36,285 nt of DNA from Mesotaenium endlicherianum (taxonomy: Eukaryota > Streptophyta > Zygnematophyceae > Zygnematales > Mesotaeniaceae): assembly GCA_009602735.1 (NCBI GenBank), contig WELA01003775.1:65237-101521 (forward strand), read 5' to 3'. Positions 10,845-21,569 of the stretch are shown here, in pieces; the stretch's first letter is position 1, and each line of letters opens with the position of its first letter. The position numbers and the translations under genes were made by a program. The notes below the pieces were generated by a model. That model ran no database searches. It had not been told where the DNA came from and was given only the letters and a program-made list of their open reading frames with translations.

Positions 10845-11562
10845 TCTAATGAATCAATATATTGGTAGATATAATATTCATTTAAATATAATAGTTTAAT
10901 AAATTCAGCCTGCTGAACTTTAGTTAATGTTCAGTCTGCTGGACTTTATAAATATATGAGTCAAATGACTCAGCCGGAAGCAGCTGGCTGAAGTCAACGT
11001 AGGTCAGCTTGCTGACACATTCTTTGACAGCCAGCTGACTTCCGTACTCGGTAGCAGCGAACTGCCTCGATATGCATCTAATTGTGGTATGCTAGATGAA
11101 TGGCCAGATGACATCCCTATGATGGATGGTGATTCGGGATGATGGGAGATGGCGGTGGATTTGGTTAACTGAGGTCCTACCAACGTGGTTAACTCTCGGG
11201 TAGACGGCGCCATTGCAATTGCCGTTGAACAGTAAATTCATTCCATGTACATATGCTAGGTATTGCTCTCGAGTTCGGCATTCAAAAACGAGGCCAACTC
11301 TCTTGTAATGCTTACTGCGAGATATTTGAATCCAAGGCGAGAAGCCATTGATACGCACTTACTTCCAGCCTTGCTTATGTATGAGTTTACTGTTGCATTA
11401 TTGATGCTAGTTTTCTTGCATTTGACTTTCGAGTATTATCCACTGCTAGTGTGTTGCCGTTTGCTGTTTAATCAATATACAGAAAATACCATAAAGATTA
11501 CTTGCTGATATAAAGATCCTCACTAATTGTTAATCGCCTATTTGGTAAGTCGATTCATTTCA
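10845..11562 (+). repeat. 5' LTR of element A
   Basis: It starts TCTAATGAATCA (consensus TGTAATGAATCA, one mutation) and ends GATTCATTTCA. TATAAATATAT at 10947-10957 is a possible TATA box. GTCAGCTTGCTGAC, an inverted repeat, and ACAGCCAGCTGACTT follow at about 11005-11042. Confidence 0.85.
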
Positions 11563-11563
11563 G

Positions 11564-11575
11564 TGGTATCGGAGC
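11564..11575 (+). other. Primer-binding site of element A
   Basis: TGGTATCGGAGC begins two bases after the LTR. It is one base from the usual initiator tRNA-Met site of plant LTR elements and identical to that of element C. Confidence 0.9.
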
Positions 11576-11599
11576 TGTTATCACAGCTTTCTTTGTAAA

Positions 11600-11605
11600 G
11601 TAAGG
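11600..11605 (+). promoter_or_regulatory. Candidate splice donor in the leader
   Basis: GTAAGG lies 25 bases after the PBS and 30 bases before the gag ATG. It is kept in element C at the same place. It could pair with the acceptor before ORF3 to give a subgenomic mRNA. This is inferred, with no transcript evidence. Confidence 0.4.
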
Positions 11606-11635
11606 ACAAGGTCTCGAACTAGCAACTCCCGAGAC

Positions 11636-13069
11636 ATGGAGAACGAGGATAACGAGAATGTTAAAAACCAGGCTGAAAGCCATGTAGCGGGAACCCGTAC
11701 CTATTCCAAAAATAGGTAGATACTGCAACTAGAGAGGTTGCAAATGAGGCAGCTGCTATTGCCGCAGTCGCAGTACAGCAGGCTGAGGAGAAGAGAGTCA
11801 GATTAGAAGCCAAACGATTAGCAAACGCTGCTGACGACGCAGAAAGGAGGGAAGGACAGCCAGTGACGAGCGCACTGTCAAAGAACTTATGGCCGAAAGG
11901 GCCAATGTTCTAAACCCACCTCCTGCTGTATAACTCAATGTGCCTCTAGGTCAAGTTCGTGACCAGCTGAATGCGGCAGGAATTACTGCTGGAGGAGCAA
12001 GAGGGAAAGTTGAGGACACTACTCAGCGAGTGAATGTCACTGCTACTGCAGCGTTTGCTGGGCACCCACCTCAGAATGTAGATTTGGGAGCATTATTTGT
12101 GCAAATACAATCGCAAATGGCGAGCATGTATCAGTCCCAATAGGAGGACAAAAGGATCATGATGGCTTTGCTGCGTGACAAAGACCAACCGAGTTCTCAT
12201 ACCACTGGAGGTGGTGGCAAAGGACTTAGTAAGCCTAAGCCAAAACGTCCTCAGGACTTGTGATCTTGAGGGAAACAAAAAGTATTACCTGATCAAGTTT
12301 CTCGCTGATGTTGAACAGTGGCCGGAGAACTATCCAAAATTGCGAACTACGAGAAAGTCAGACACACTGGTGCCCTACTGAAGGGCAGTGCAGCAGACTG
12401 GTGGCTGTATTGGAAAGGAGAGCGTAAGGCTCAACAACTCGGTGACCTTACTTGGGTAGAGTTTGTCGAGAAATTGCATGAGAAATTTGATATTATCAAT
12501 CAGCTGGAGAAAGCTATCTATGCAATGATCCTCCTTGACACAAAAGCAAACCACTTCAGTTGCTGAATTTTCTCGGAAGTTCCAGGAGAACATGATGAAG
12601 CAGCAGGAACTGCCGGAACGTTATAGGATAGCATACTTCACGTATGGCTTAAAACCCGAGGTCTGGGGTCGTTTTGCTGAAAAAAAGTATGAGACTGGCT
12701 GACTTGATCCAGGATGCAAATGCCTGGGATCAGCAGCACTTCAATCACAAGCGCCAGAGTAATGCTTTGGTGTCTAAGATTGTCAATAAGCCACATGGTT
12801 CCTACAATGCCATTGAAGATGATCAGGCTGAGGACGATCAAGGTGGTGAGTATGAGTATGAGTACAAAGCTATACAGTCTAGAGGAAGAGGTGGATACTC
12901 TCGAGCGGGCTATAGAAGCGGTGGCGGTAGGACTAAGCCAAGACCAGCCACAGCAAAATCTATATGCTACCATTGCCAGCAGTTGGGCCACTATAGAGAG
13001 CAGTGTCCAGTCAAGCACCTTCCGAAGGTCGAGAGAAAGGACCATCCTTTAAAAGACAGTAACAGTTAG
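11636..13069 (+). pseudogene. gag: gag of element A, decayed
   Basis: The start MENEDNENVKNQAESHVAG is at 11636 and matches gag of C. The frame is broken almost at once by a 2-base deletion near 11715, and stops or shifts follow near 11930, 12142, 12260 and 12565. Recognisable parts are an Ala/Glu-rich coiled-coil N-terminus and the capsid core of the Retrotrans_gag type ([19 protein letters not shown], then [13 protein letters not shown] at about 12380-12500). A Gly/Arg-rich linker and a zinc knuckle CYHCQQLGHYREQC (C-x2-C-x4-H-x4-C) follow at 12964-13005. Gag forms the virus-like particle and packages the RNA. The gag stop is TAG at 13066-13068. Confidence 0.85.
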
Positions 13070-13089
13070 TAATCTAGTCTACTGACTGT
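13048..13089 (+). promoter_or_regulatory. -1 ribosomal frameshift signal at gag/pol junction (A)
   Basis: The slippery heptamer T TTA AAA (13048-13054) is in the right phase relative to gag. It is followed by a 7-base spacer (GACAGTA). A hairpin comes next, with arms ACAGTTAGTA (13062-13071) and TACTGACTGT (13080-13089) and an 8-base loop. One G-U pair replaces a G-C pair of copy B. In this copy the pol frame after the slip meets stops, so the signal is a relic. Confidence 0.75.
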
Positions 13090-16000
13090 GAGGATGCTAG
13101 AGATAGTGACTCGTCACTAGCTGCCCTCGTAACAGGTATTATGGGTCCTGCTGAACTGGATTCACTATGCATGATTGACAACCGCATAAAGGAGACCATC
13201 AGCAATATAGACCTCCAGAGAGTGCACACTGTGGATGATCTTGTTCCACCTGATGTCCAACATTTCTTTGCTAAATCAGGAGAACAATGCGAAAGTTAGG
13301 AAAAGACAGTCCCCCCTATTCTACTGCATTACATGATTGCAGGTAGGAAGGTGAGGGCATTTGTTGACGGAGGGGCGTCACATACTTTTATCCACAAGGA
13401 CTTAGTTAAGCGGCTAAGGCTGCCTACTGTCACCAAAGGGAATAGAAAAATATTCTTAAGAGATGCCTCAAGTATCCCGGGAGGAGTCATAATCAAACCC
13501 ACTGAGGTCCAGTAAGGTCCTGGCATTACAATTCTAATTGAAACGCTTACATTTGAGGTACTCAACACTGGCTTTTATAATCTCGTGCTCGGAAGGTCCT
13601 GGCTTCTTAGACATCAAGTTGAAGTGTGTTGGAGCAGGCGTACAAATTAAGTGAAAAGAGCCAGTCATGGGCAGACTAACTTGGCACCACCAGTGCTCGT
13701 CCTCTTGTCCTGTATGGATGGCAAATGAAGGAAAAGAAGAGGCTTCTAGGAGGATGCACATTGCTGAATGCAATGGAGTTCATCAAGAGCTGGAACCAGA
13801 AGGAAGACACAATGTTATGTTTGCTGCTAAAAGAGGTACCTCCTCAACCTGAAGAAGTGGTTGAGAAAAGGTGAGTCTCCCGGAGCACCCTACTGCTGCA
13901 AAAATTGTTGCTCAGTGAACTGATTTTTTTGATATGCCTCCGGGACTGCTCCCTAAGAGAGAAGTAGATCATAGGATTGATTTATTACCTGGGAGTCAAC
14001 CACCTTGGCAACGAACCTATGGCTTGTCTTATGTGGAGAGCGAAGTGTTGAAAACATAGATTGCAGAGCTGGAGCAAAATGGATATATTTTCCCCAATTT
14101 ATCACTTTATGGCGCATCTACTCTATTTGTTAAGAAGAAGGATGGTAGTATGCGAATGTGTGTGGCTTACAGAGCTCTTAAAAGAATTACAGTAAAGAAC
14201 AAGTATACTTTACCCAGATTGATACCCTGTCTGGTGCTAAAGTGTTCAGTAAGATAGATCTCAAGAGTGGTTATCATCAAATCAGAATTGCTAAGGGAGA
14301 TCAACACAAGACTGCCTTCCGCACACGTTATGGACACTATGAGTTTAATGTGATGCCAGTTGGACTGACTAATGTCCCTGCAGCCTTCATGGGTGCTATG
14401 AATGACATTTGCAGACCTTACTTGGATAAGTTTGCGCAAATCTTCTTGGATGATATTTTGATTTTCTCTAAAAATGAAGCAGAGTATGCTAAGCACTTGA
14501 AGACAGTGATGGACACTCTACGGAAGAATCAGTTTTATGCTAAAATGATTAAGTGTGATTGCTTCAAAGAGAGTATTGAATTCTTACGACACGTTGTCAG
14601 TATGGAAGGAATCAATGTTGATCCTAAGAATGTCCAGACCATAAGGGACTGGCCAGTACCACAGTCTTTCACAAAAGTTAGATCCTTCTTCGGGTTGGCT
14701 AACTACTACAGGATATTTATTGCCAATTATTCCACAAAAGCCAGTAAACTGACTGACCTTACTAAGAAGGACATAGGGTATGTGTGGGAGGAAGAGCAGG
14801 AAGCTGCCTTCCAGACCCTTAAAGATGCTCTCTATTCTGCCCCAGTGTTAGCTGTTTATGACTCCCGCAAACCTGTGCGGGTGGTCACTGATGCTTCTGA
14901 CTTTGCCATGGGTGCTGTTTTGTTGCAGCTTGCTGACAAAACCACAAAGGATGGTGAGGTTAAGTAGGAGTAGCATCTGGTGCTTTATGAGTCTATGAAG
15001 TTCAATCCAGCTGAAATTAAATATTCTGTGCACTATGAAGAGCTGCTTGCTATCATTCATGTGCTCCAATGGAGAGCATACTTACATGGTAAAGCTTCTA
15101 AGGTGATTACAGATCATCTAGCTCTGACTCACTTTCAAAAGAAGTCCAAGCTGTCGAGGAGGGAGAACCGCTGGAGCCGGATGCTGGAGCAGTTCCAAGT
15201 CCAGATTGACTACAAACCAGGAAAGTTGAATCCTGCTGATGCACTCTAATCAGCATGCTGCGGATAAAGTCCTTCGTGCACTCATTTCGTTAAAAGTCAA
15301 AAAATCCTTCCTTGAACAACTTAGGAAAGCCTACCTTTCTGACCCAACATTTGAGTTTAACCCCATCGATGGTGTGTGTCCTATTATTGCACTCGAGTAT
15401 AAATTCAAGGAGGGTCTGAGTAGTTGAAAACACTTCAGGCAGGCTGAAGCTGGTAATTCCTAATAACTTGAAATTGAGGTCTCTCGTACTGAGTCAAGCA
15501 CATGACAGTTTACTGGGTGGACATTTGGGGCAGGCCAAAACTGTCGGCAAATTGGCAAAACATTATCACTGGGAGGGGTTGCCTCGGAAGGTCTTGAAAT
15601 ATGTCAAGTCTTGTAATCAGTGACAAAAAAACAAGTCTAGACACACTCCACCCGGAGGGTTACTACAACCACTATCCATCCCAACGGGACGATGGGAAAC
15701 AATATCCATGGACCGCGTGGTAACACTACCAAAAACTGCCAATGGGCATGATGCTATACTGGTAGTCGTGGATAAATTGACAAAAATGGTCATTTCCATC
15801 CCCAACACTGTCAAAGTAACTGCACTCATAATTGCAAGACAGTTCTACAACCATGTAGTATGCCAACATGGGCTACCCTCTAATAATATCTCAGACAGAG
15901 ACTCAAAATTTTCCTCTAAATCCTGGAGAGCTTTAATGGGGTAAATGGGAGTCAAACAACTGCTCAGCACATCAAACCACCCTCAGATTGATGAGCAGAC

Positions 16001-16803
16001 TGAAAGAACTAACAGAGTTCTGCAAGAAGTGCTGAGAGCATATGTTAATCAAAAACAAGATAATTGGGATGACTTGTTGCCTCAAGTTCAGTTCGCGATC
16101 AACAGTGCGGTGCATGCGTCAACGGGCAAGACTCCCTTTGAACTCAGTTTGGGTAGAGTCCCTAAGTCTTCTTTAGATGTGCTAGGGGAGTCTTTAACAC
16201 ATCCAGAGAGGATTGACAACCGGGTGTTGTTTCAGTTAACTCAGGAGTTTGCTGACACCCTGTCAAAAGTACAGAAAAACCTGCACAAAGTCCAGGAAAA
16301 TCAACAAAAATATGGTGATCAACATCGTCGAGAGTTGACATTTTCTAAGGGCGATTTGGTCAAACTGCACCCTTGACACCTGTACCTGCCTGGTGTGGTC
16401 AAGAAAAAGCTTGCTCCAATTTGGGTCGGTCCATATCTGGTGGTACGCCGCATTGATCATTATGCTTACAAACTGAACATGTCAGCAGATGACAAGGGTC
16501 ACCCAGTATTTAATGTCTCCTTCCTGAAACCCTACAACAAGGTGATACACTGTTCCCAGGTCGGTTACCTGTCCAATCGGGACCGGTCCCCGCTGTCAGG
16601 ATGGTGACCCTACAAAATATGAGGTCGAGGAGATTTTAGACGCTCGCTCTGTCCGTCGATAATTTAAATTCGTCATGAAATATTTGGTCAGATTGAAGGG
16701 TTACAATGCCTCTGGGGATACTTGGGCATTTAAGGACCATTTGAACAATGCCAAAGGGGCTTTGAAACGATTCCACCTTCGGGCGGCTAGGGCACCTGCC
16801 TAA
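13070..16803 (+). pseudogene. pol: pol of element A: protease, RT, RNase H, integrase, chromodomain
   Basis: The protease part (13333-13515) has [11 protein letters not shown] in place of the usual D-S/T-G-A. RT is clear from [14 protein letters not shown] through IFLDDILIFSK (the YxDD box as FLDD) at 14242-14480. RNase H follows with [16 protein letters not shown] and a stop at 14965. Integrase begins with a zinc domain (LGGHLGQAK, HYHWEG) whose second Cys of CNQC is lost to a stop. The core has SMDRVVTLP, ISDRDSKF and HPQIDEQTERTN, the D, D and E residues. A C-terminal module (KKKLAPIWVGPYLVVRR) precedes the chromodomain YEVEEILDARSVRR-stop-FKFVMKYLVRLKGYNASGDTW, ending at TAA 16801. At least eight stops or frameshifts make the copy dead. 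Chromodomains are thought to guide integration to marked chromatin. Confidence 0.88.
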
Positions 16804-17216
16804 CTGTCACTTCACTAGCCACAGGAAGGTGACAGGAGGTCCTATCTCTATTTATGTTGGAGGGGAAATGTGCCAGTAAATGACAGTTAGTGTGCGAGAA
16901 AGGGACAGTTACGGACAGTAAAGTGTCAGCATAGTGACAAATGTGACAGCCAGGCCCACATTAAGTTGAGTTGGAGGGTGCCCACCACTTGGAAGGAGAA
17001 AAGGGACCAGCACATTAACAAATCACTTAATTCACCCTGCACACACTTTCATTTGTTTACCCTCATTTGCACTGCAATCCCATTGGCTCCTAGTAACCAC
17101 CCTGTAAGATTAGAAGGAACAAACCTACCATAAGAATACAAACTTACTCCTCTTCTTGCATCTCCTGTGACAAAGATTGGGTTCCTACTAACTTTTGTCC
17201 TGGACACATGTTCAGG
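16804..17216 (+). promoter_or_regulatory. pol-ORF3 spacer with TGACAG sites and PPT-like tracts
   Basis: This stretch holds no coding sequence. TGACAG (or CTGTCA) occurs at 16804, 16830, 16881 and 16944. Tracts resembling the terminal polypurine tract lie at about 16855-16865 (GTTGGAGGGG) and 16968-16978 (GAGTTGGAGGG). At its end TACTAAC (17186-17192) followed by TTCAG (17211-17215) looks like a branch point and 3' splice site. The same order of parts is found in element B. Confidence 0.5.
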
Positions 17217-18990
17217 ATGGCTCCCACCATACGGAAGGAAGACAGAAAGCGCAAGGCAAAAGAAGCCAGGAGGACAATGGAGAAATACCAAAAAGAGCTG
17301 GCGGCGACGTCCCTCACCAGGCGAGAACAAGAAAAGGTCCGCAGACAACAAGAGGTGGCAGAAGAAGCACAGAGGAAGAAGGAGCGGGAGGCGGGAAATC
17401 TCAAGAAAGTTGAGGAAGCGAGACAGAAGAAACAACAAGAGGAAGCGGCGGCAACAGAAGAGAAGAGAAGGAAGAAGGCTGAAGCTGAGAAGCAGAAGAG
17501 CCTGGCCACTTACAGATGTACTGTGGTGGGTGGCCAAATCTTTGATAACCTAGAGAAAGCATTACTGGCATCCCAGCAGATCAACAAGGTGGAACAGAAA
17601 GGCATGCTACAGAGACAAGGAGCTGAAGCGGTGGATAGGTACATTGAGACACACGCGGGTGTGGTCCTCTACGAAGATTATGCCAAGATGGTGGGGTATA
17701 CAGCAGAGCAGGCACAATTTCTTGCCGATGACTCGGAAGCTAAGCCAGTACCAGTGCCTGGCATGGTGAGGGATCAGGAACTCATCAGGATGGTGAGCAT
17801 GCAGCCCGACAGCTTTAAAAATGCAGTATTTTACCTGACACTGTTGCCAGTCTAGAAGTTGAGAGGAGGAGCTGGAAGTATTTGGCCAGGAAAACAGGGC
17901 AGCAGATGTTCTCTCCCCACTGGTTTCCTTGTAAGCTGAAAAATGCTGAGCATGGGCCACAGTACTACCAGCAGTCTACAGACTGGAGGTGTGGACTGTC
18001 ACTAACAAGAAGCAGGAGTGTGACCGAGCCCGCCCAGATGACTTCCTCTATGGGCTGGACGGCTACCTCATTCTACCACCTCACATTGCCCCTTGGGACC
18101 CCAGGCTTAATGGATGCCTGAGTAATATGAATGCAGAGACCAAGGAGCACTGGAGAAGGGGAAGAGACTATTTCTCTAAGGGGAAGCATGCCTTTGTCAA
18201 ATGGGCAAAAAATGCAGGCCGCATAGATATCAGCAGGCTGAAGGCCAAGCAACCTCCAGCTCGTCCTAAGAAAGAAAGATCAATAGATTTTTCCATGTCT
18301 ACCAGAGAGCAGGATGACCTAGTGGACGAGATCCCTACCTTATCCAAGGAGGAAGATGAGGAGGATGAGGAAGAAGAACAGAACAGAGGAGAAGCATCAG
18401 GTGCTGGTGCTCAGGAGATCCGGGGCCAGGCAAAAGCAGGGACTCCTAGGGTGCCAAGATCAGGTGTATGGAATGTGATCCCTACTGTGGGGGCAACAGG
18501 TACCCGCAGTCGTTCTCCCAGCCCACCTGCCCAAGTAGGGGAAGAAGCTGATCCGACTATACTTGGCAGCAGAGAAAGGCAGAAATTCCCAGAGGACAAG
18601 GGTACCAGAAGAGGGACACGCAAAGTAGCCAGAGATATGCTGGCCACCCCCTTCAGTCAAGGACATGTACCTCGTGCCAATGTATTTCAGCATCCTACAG
18701 GGATGCCCCTCTATGTGGGGATTAACACCCAGGTGGTTGAAGAGCAGGCTACAATCCTTCGCTCTCCTCGAGGTCCAACTTTAGAATAATCAGGGCTCTT
18801 TAGAAGGCCACCTGACATTCTTAGAGGGCTGTCCAGATCTAGGTCCAGATCTCAGTCTTCTGATCCTGGGGCCCCAGGAACAACCCCCTTAGACATCAAA
18901 ACCATCCTCCAGTCAAGCCGTGCTGGAGGTCTCTCTGTTTGCACCCCACAACGGAAGTGGACTGAGGGTGGAGATGACAGTTCGTTGTGA
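17217..18990 (+). pseudogene. ORF3 of element A: additional gene, unknown function
   Basis: It starts MAPTIRKEDRKRK two bases after the CAG of a putative acceptor. The first about 110 residues are a Lys/Glu/Ala/Gln coiled coil. A globular part follows (LATYRCTVVGG, VVLYEDYAKMVGYT, RMVSMQPDSF), then a Trp-containing part (SWKYLARKTGQ, HWFPCKL), then LPPHIAPWDPRLNG and FSKGKHAFVKWAKN. A Pro/Glu-rich acidic tail ends the frame. Frameshifts near 17815-17860 and 17985 and a TAA at 18787 break it; the ancestral frame runs to TGA at 18988 (ending EGGDDSSL). Element B carries a homologue at the same place, so the gene belongs to the family and is not a chance open frame. No signal peptide, membrane segment or known enzyme motif is visible, so I do not call it env. 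I do not recognise the family. Confidence 0.75.
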
Positions 18991-19011
18991 TTCTCACTGC
19001 TAGGCAACAGT

Positions 19012-19766
19012 TGAAAGGGGCAGAGTGCCCTAGTGGAAGCGTAGTGACTCACGAGGAAAAGAACTAGTTCCAATCATACTAAAGAGTGCAACGGCATATC
19101 ACTAAGGAAGCTTAGGAAAATTTCTCAACATTTTGAGTAGCAAGAAACTGCTCATAAATGATTTAGGATAAAAGGCCTTGTCATTACAAACCCGTAGAAA
19201 TTTACGGGAGTGAAAATTGATAAGAAATGAGGTAGTTATGTCTATTTATAGTTTTCTACAACGGCCGCTCGCCCCTAGGCGGGAGGGCCGCTTAGCAACG
19301 GATTTTCCCAAGTATTTGTCAAATCGTCCCTTCCAAAATAGTCGTGAGAAACCCAGATCAGTCTCATCTGACGTGTCGGGCCGATTTGACGTCCACATAC
19401 ATGCACCAAAATATCTAGAATATACTAACTTAAACGCGCTAGGCTAATCCGAAACTTCTAGGGAAATCGACCTAGTCGGCACTCCGCGTCAGCCAAACTT
19501 ACTTGAAGGTTCAAATTCACTCTAACGGCCCAGATCGCTCGACGCTTTCGGTCAATCCGACGGTCGCGCTCACCGCGAATTAAGGACAGTCGTCAACCGA
19601 CCTCAAAACTAATTAAACTTCGGAAATCCTTAACTCTCTCAATACTTGACCAAATTCGATGAACCTTATTTCAAAATAACCACAAAAATGCACTCCACGC
19701 TTCTATGCAATCAAAACATACTTATATGGAACTCAAATGTGCACTTTATAAACCTATGACCTTACA
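19012..19766. repeat. Solo LTR inserted in element A
   Basis: A 755-bp segment begins TGAAAGGGG and ends GACCTTACA. It is flanked by the 5-bp direct repeat ACAGT (19007-19011 and 19767-19771). It interrupts sequence that is continuous in element D (AGGAAACAGTGTTGAAGC on the minus strand). TG...CA ends with a 5-bp duplication are the mark of an LTR retroelement reduced to one LTR. It matches neither family A nor E, and has a different sequence character (CGACC/CCGAC-rich). Orientation is not determined. Confidence 0.75.
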
Positions 19767-19863
19767 ACAGTGTTGAAGCAAGAGGCAGGCGGTGGGAGAT
19801 TAATTCTGTTAGTTTCTTGACCAAATAATTTTACAGTTGAAGGTTGGCGAGGCAACAACAATT

Positions 19864-19877
19864 CAAGTTGGAGGGAT
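19864..19877 (+). other. Polypurine tract of element A
   Basis: CAAGTTGGAGGGAT directly precedes the 3' LTR and matches the tracts of B and D. Confidence 0.8.
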
Positions 19878-20615
19878 TGTGATGAATCACTATATTGGTA
19901 GATATAATATTCATCTAAATAAGTTGAGCTTGCTGAACTTTCGTTGATATTTAATCTGCCAAACCTTATAAATTTATCAGTTTAATGACTCAGCCGAGCA
20001 GCAGGCTGAAGTCAACGAAGTCAGCTTGCTGACACATTCTTTGACAGCCAGCTCACTTTCGTACTCAGTAGCAGCGAACTGCCTTGATATGCATCTAAGT
20101 GTGATATTCTAGATTAATGGCCAGATGACATTCTTAGGATGGATGGCGATTCGGGATGATGGGAGATGGCGGTGGATTTGGTTAACCGAGATCCTACCAA
20201 CGTGGTTAACTCCCGAGTAGGCGGTGCCATCGCACTTGCCGTTGAACAGTACACTCATTCCATGTACATATGCTAGGTATTGCTCTCGAGTTCAACATTT
20301 GAAAACGAGGCCAACTCTCTTGTACAACTTACTGAGAGGGATCTGAATCCAAGGCGAGAACCCATTGACGTCAATTGTTTTCTAATTTTGCTTATGTATG
20401 AGTTTACGGTCTGCATAATTGGTGCTCGTTTACTTGCATTTGACTTATGAGTATTATATGCCGCCAGTGTAGAATGTCCTTTGCTGTTTAAGTAGTGAAT
20501 AGAAAATACCATAAGATAGCTTGTTGATAAAAAGATCTTTTATAAATTGATATCTTTTAGAAATTGATATCTTTTAGAAATTGATATTTGCCTATTGGTA
20601 AGTCGATTCATTTCA
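19878..20615 (+). repeat. 3' LTR of element A
   Basis: It starts TGTGATGAATCAC and ends GATTCATTTCA. It is colinear with the 5' LTR but clearly diverged. A triplicated TTGATATCTTTTAGAAA-type unit occurs at about 20548-20588. Confidence 0.85.
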
Positions 20616-21185
20616 AATATACTTTAGAATCAAATTTGTACTTGCAACTCACGTGATGCTTTTTGAGTTCGTTATTATGACCACCTTTTAAAGAAATTAA
20701 CATGGCTTCCTCGTCTGTGTATTAAATTACTAGGACATTGCGGAAAGGTCTCGTCAAGAGGCGTCTGTTACCGTTGAGTTTGGTTGAGTATTGACAAAGT
20801 TTTTGTATATAGTATTTCTGATTCCATAATTTTGCATCTAAGTCAGTAGGATGTGTTTTTAGTTACATAATGGTCATCTGAATGAGAAAGCCTTTGCTAT
20901 TTACTCCTCTGATGTTGTGTGTGTGCTTGTATATGCTTGTATGCCTGGTAAGCTAGAGTCCATGAGCTTCTAAAGGAAAAGCTCTAGTCCTCAAGTTCGT
21001 CTCTTTCTTGTGCCTTGAGTTAGTGTGCGACTATGGCACAGTACGGTAAGTGAGTCAAGGGGTATAGATGAGTGAACAAAATTCATTATAAGGGCAAAGA
21101 TTACTTTTTGACTTACACGCTTCCAACTACGCTTGATCTTATATATTTTATTGAAATATTGTTTGAATAAGCAATATTCATTTAC
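20616..21185 (+). repeat. E-type LTR, 3' half
   Basis: It is colinear with 7670-8255 of element E (for example CTAAGTCAGTAGGATGTGTTTT, GAGTGTCC/GAGGCCATGAG and TGTGCGACTATGGCACA) and ends near GCAATATTCATTTA. The 5' half is missing; the fragment begins at the end of element A. Confidence 0.75.
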
Positions 21186-21569
21186 TCGTACATTAGTGTG
21201 GTCGGGACAGGCTAGGGATAGCGGGCTACATCATCTAGTGTCAAAGTTGACCGCAATCTTGCAACAATAAAGGACTTTTCACAAATGTGACGTGACTCTT
21301 CCAAGATTCTGTCGTGCCTACCTGAGTTGTTGCTCCTGCGACGTGCGAACGTTGCCAACACATATGCCGTCAGTGTAAGGTTATGAAAGTCTACTTTGTA
21401 TCATCCTAGCATTTAATATTCATAAAATGTAATTTTAAATTTTTATTTCATGTCGTTTGGATAAGTATTAAGAATGTTATAAGTTTTGGGAACTTTTAGT
21501 GAATTTTAAATGCCATAGATTCCATTTAGTGACAAAGATGACGAAAATTTTGGTTGAACTCCAGGGAGT
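21186..21569. other. No recognised feature
   Basis: About 380 bp between two E-type LTR fragments. No open frame of interest, repeat or RNA gene was seen. Confidence 0.4.

Larger units (their letters stand above)
10845..20615 (+). mobile_element. Element A: near-complete chromovirus with an extra gene
   Basis: A Ty3/gypsy element of about 9.8 kb. In order it has a 5' LTR, PBS, gag, -1 frameshift signal, pol (protease, RT, RNase H, integrase, chromodomain), ORF3, polypurine tract and 3' LTR. All three coding regions carry stops and frameshifts, so the copy is dead. A 755-bp foreign solo LTR lies in its 3' non-coding part. The flanks do not match: GAACC (element D sequence) before it and AATAT (E-type LTR) after it. 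Its 5' LTR looks closer to those of B and C than to its own 3' LTR. Both points suggest that recombination between copies built this unit. Confidence 0.85.

Noticed and set aside
12638..13045. 135-codon minus-strand frame
   Set aside because: Antisense shadow of the gag zinc-knuckle region of element A.
17049..17537. 162-codon minus-strand frame rich in Leu/Phe, looking like a membrane protein
   Set aside because: It is the antisense of the Lys/Glu-rich coiled coil of ORF3; AAG/GAA codons read backwards give Leu, Phe and Ser.
17217..18990. ORF3 as an env gene
   Set aside because: The position fits, but there is no signal peptide, no membrane segment, no cleavage-site region and no Cys pattern; the protein is highly charged.
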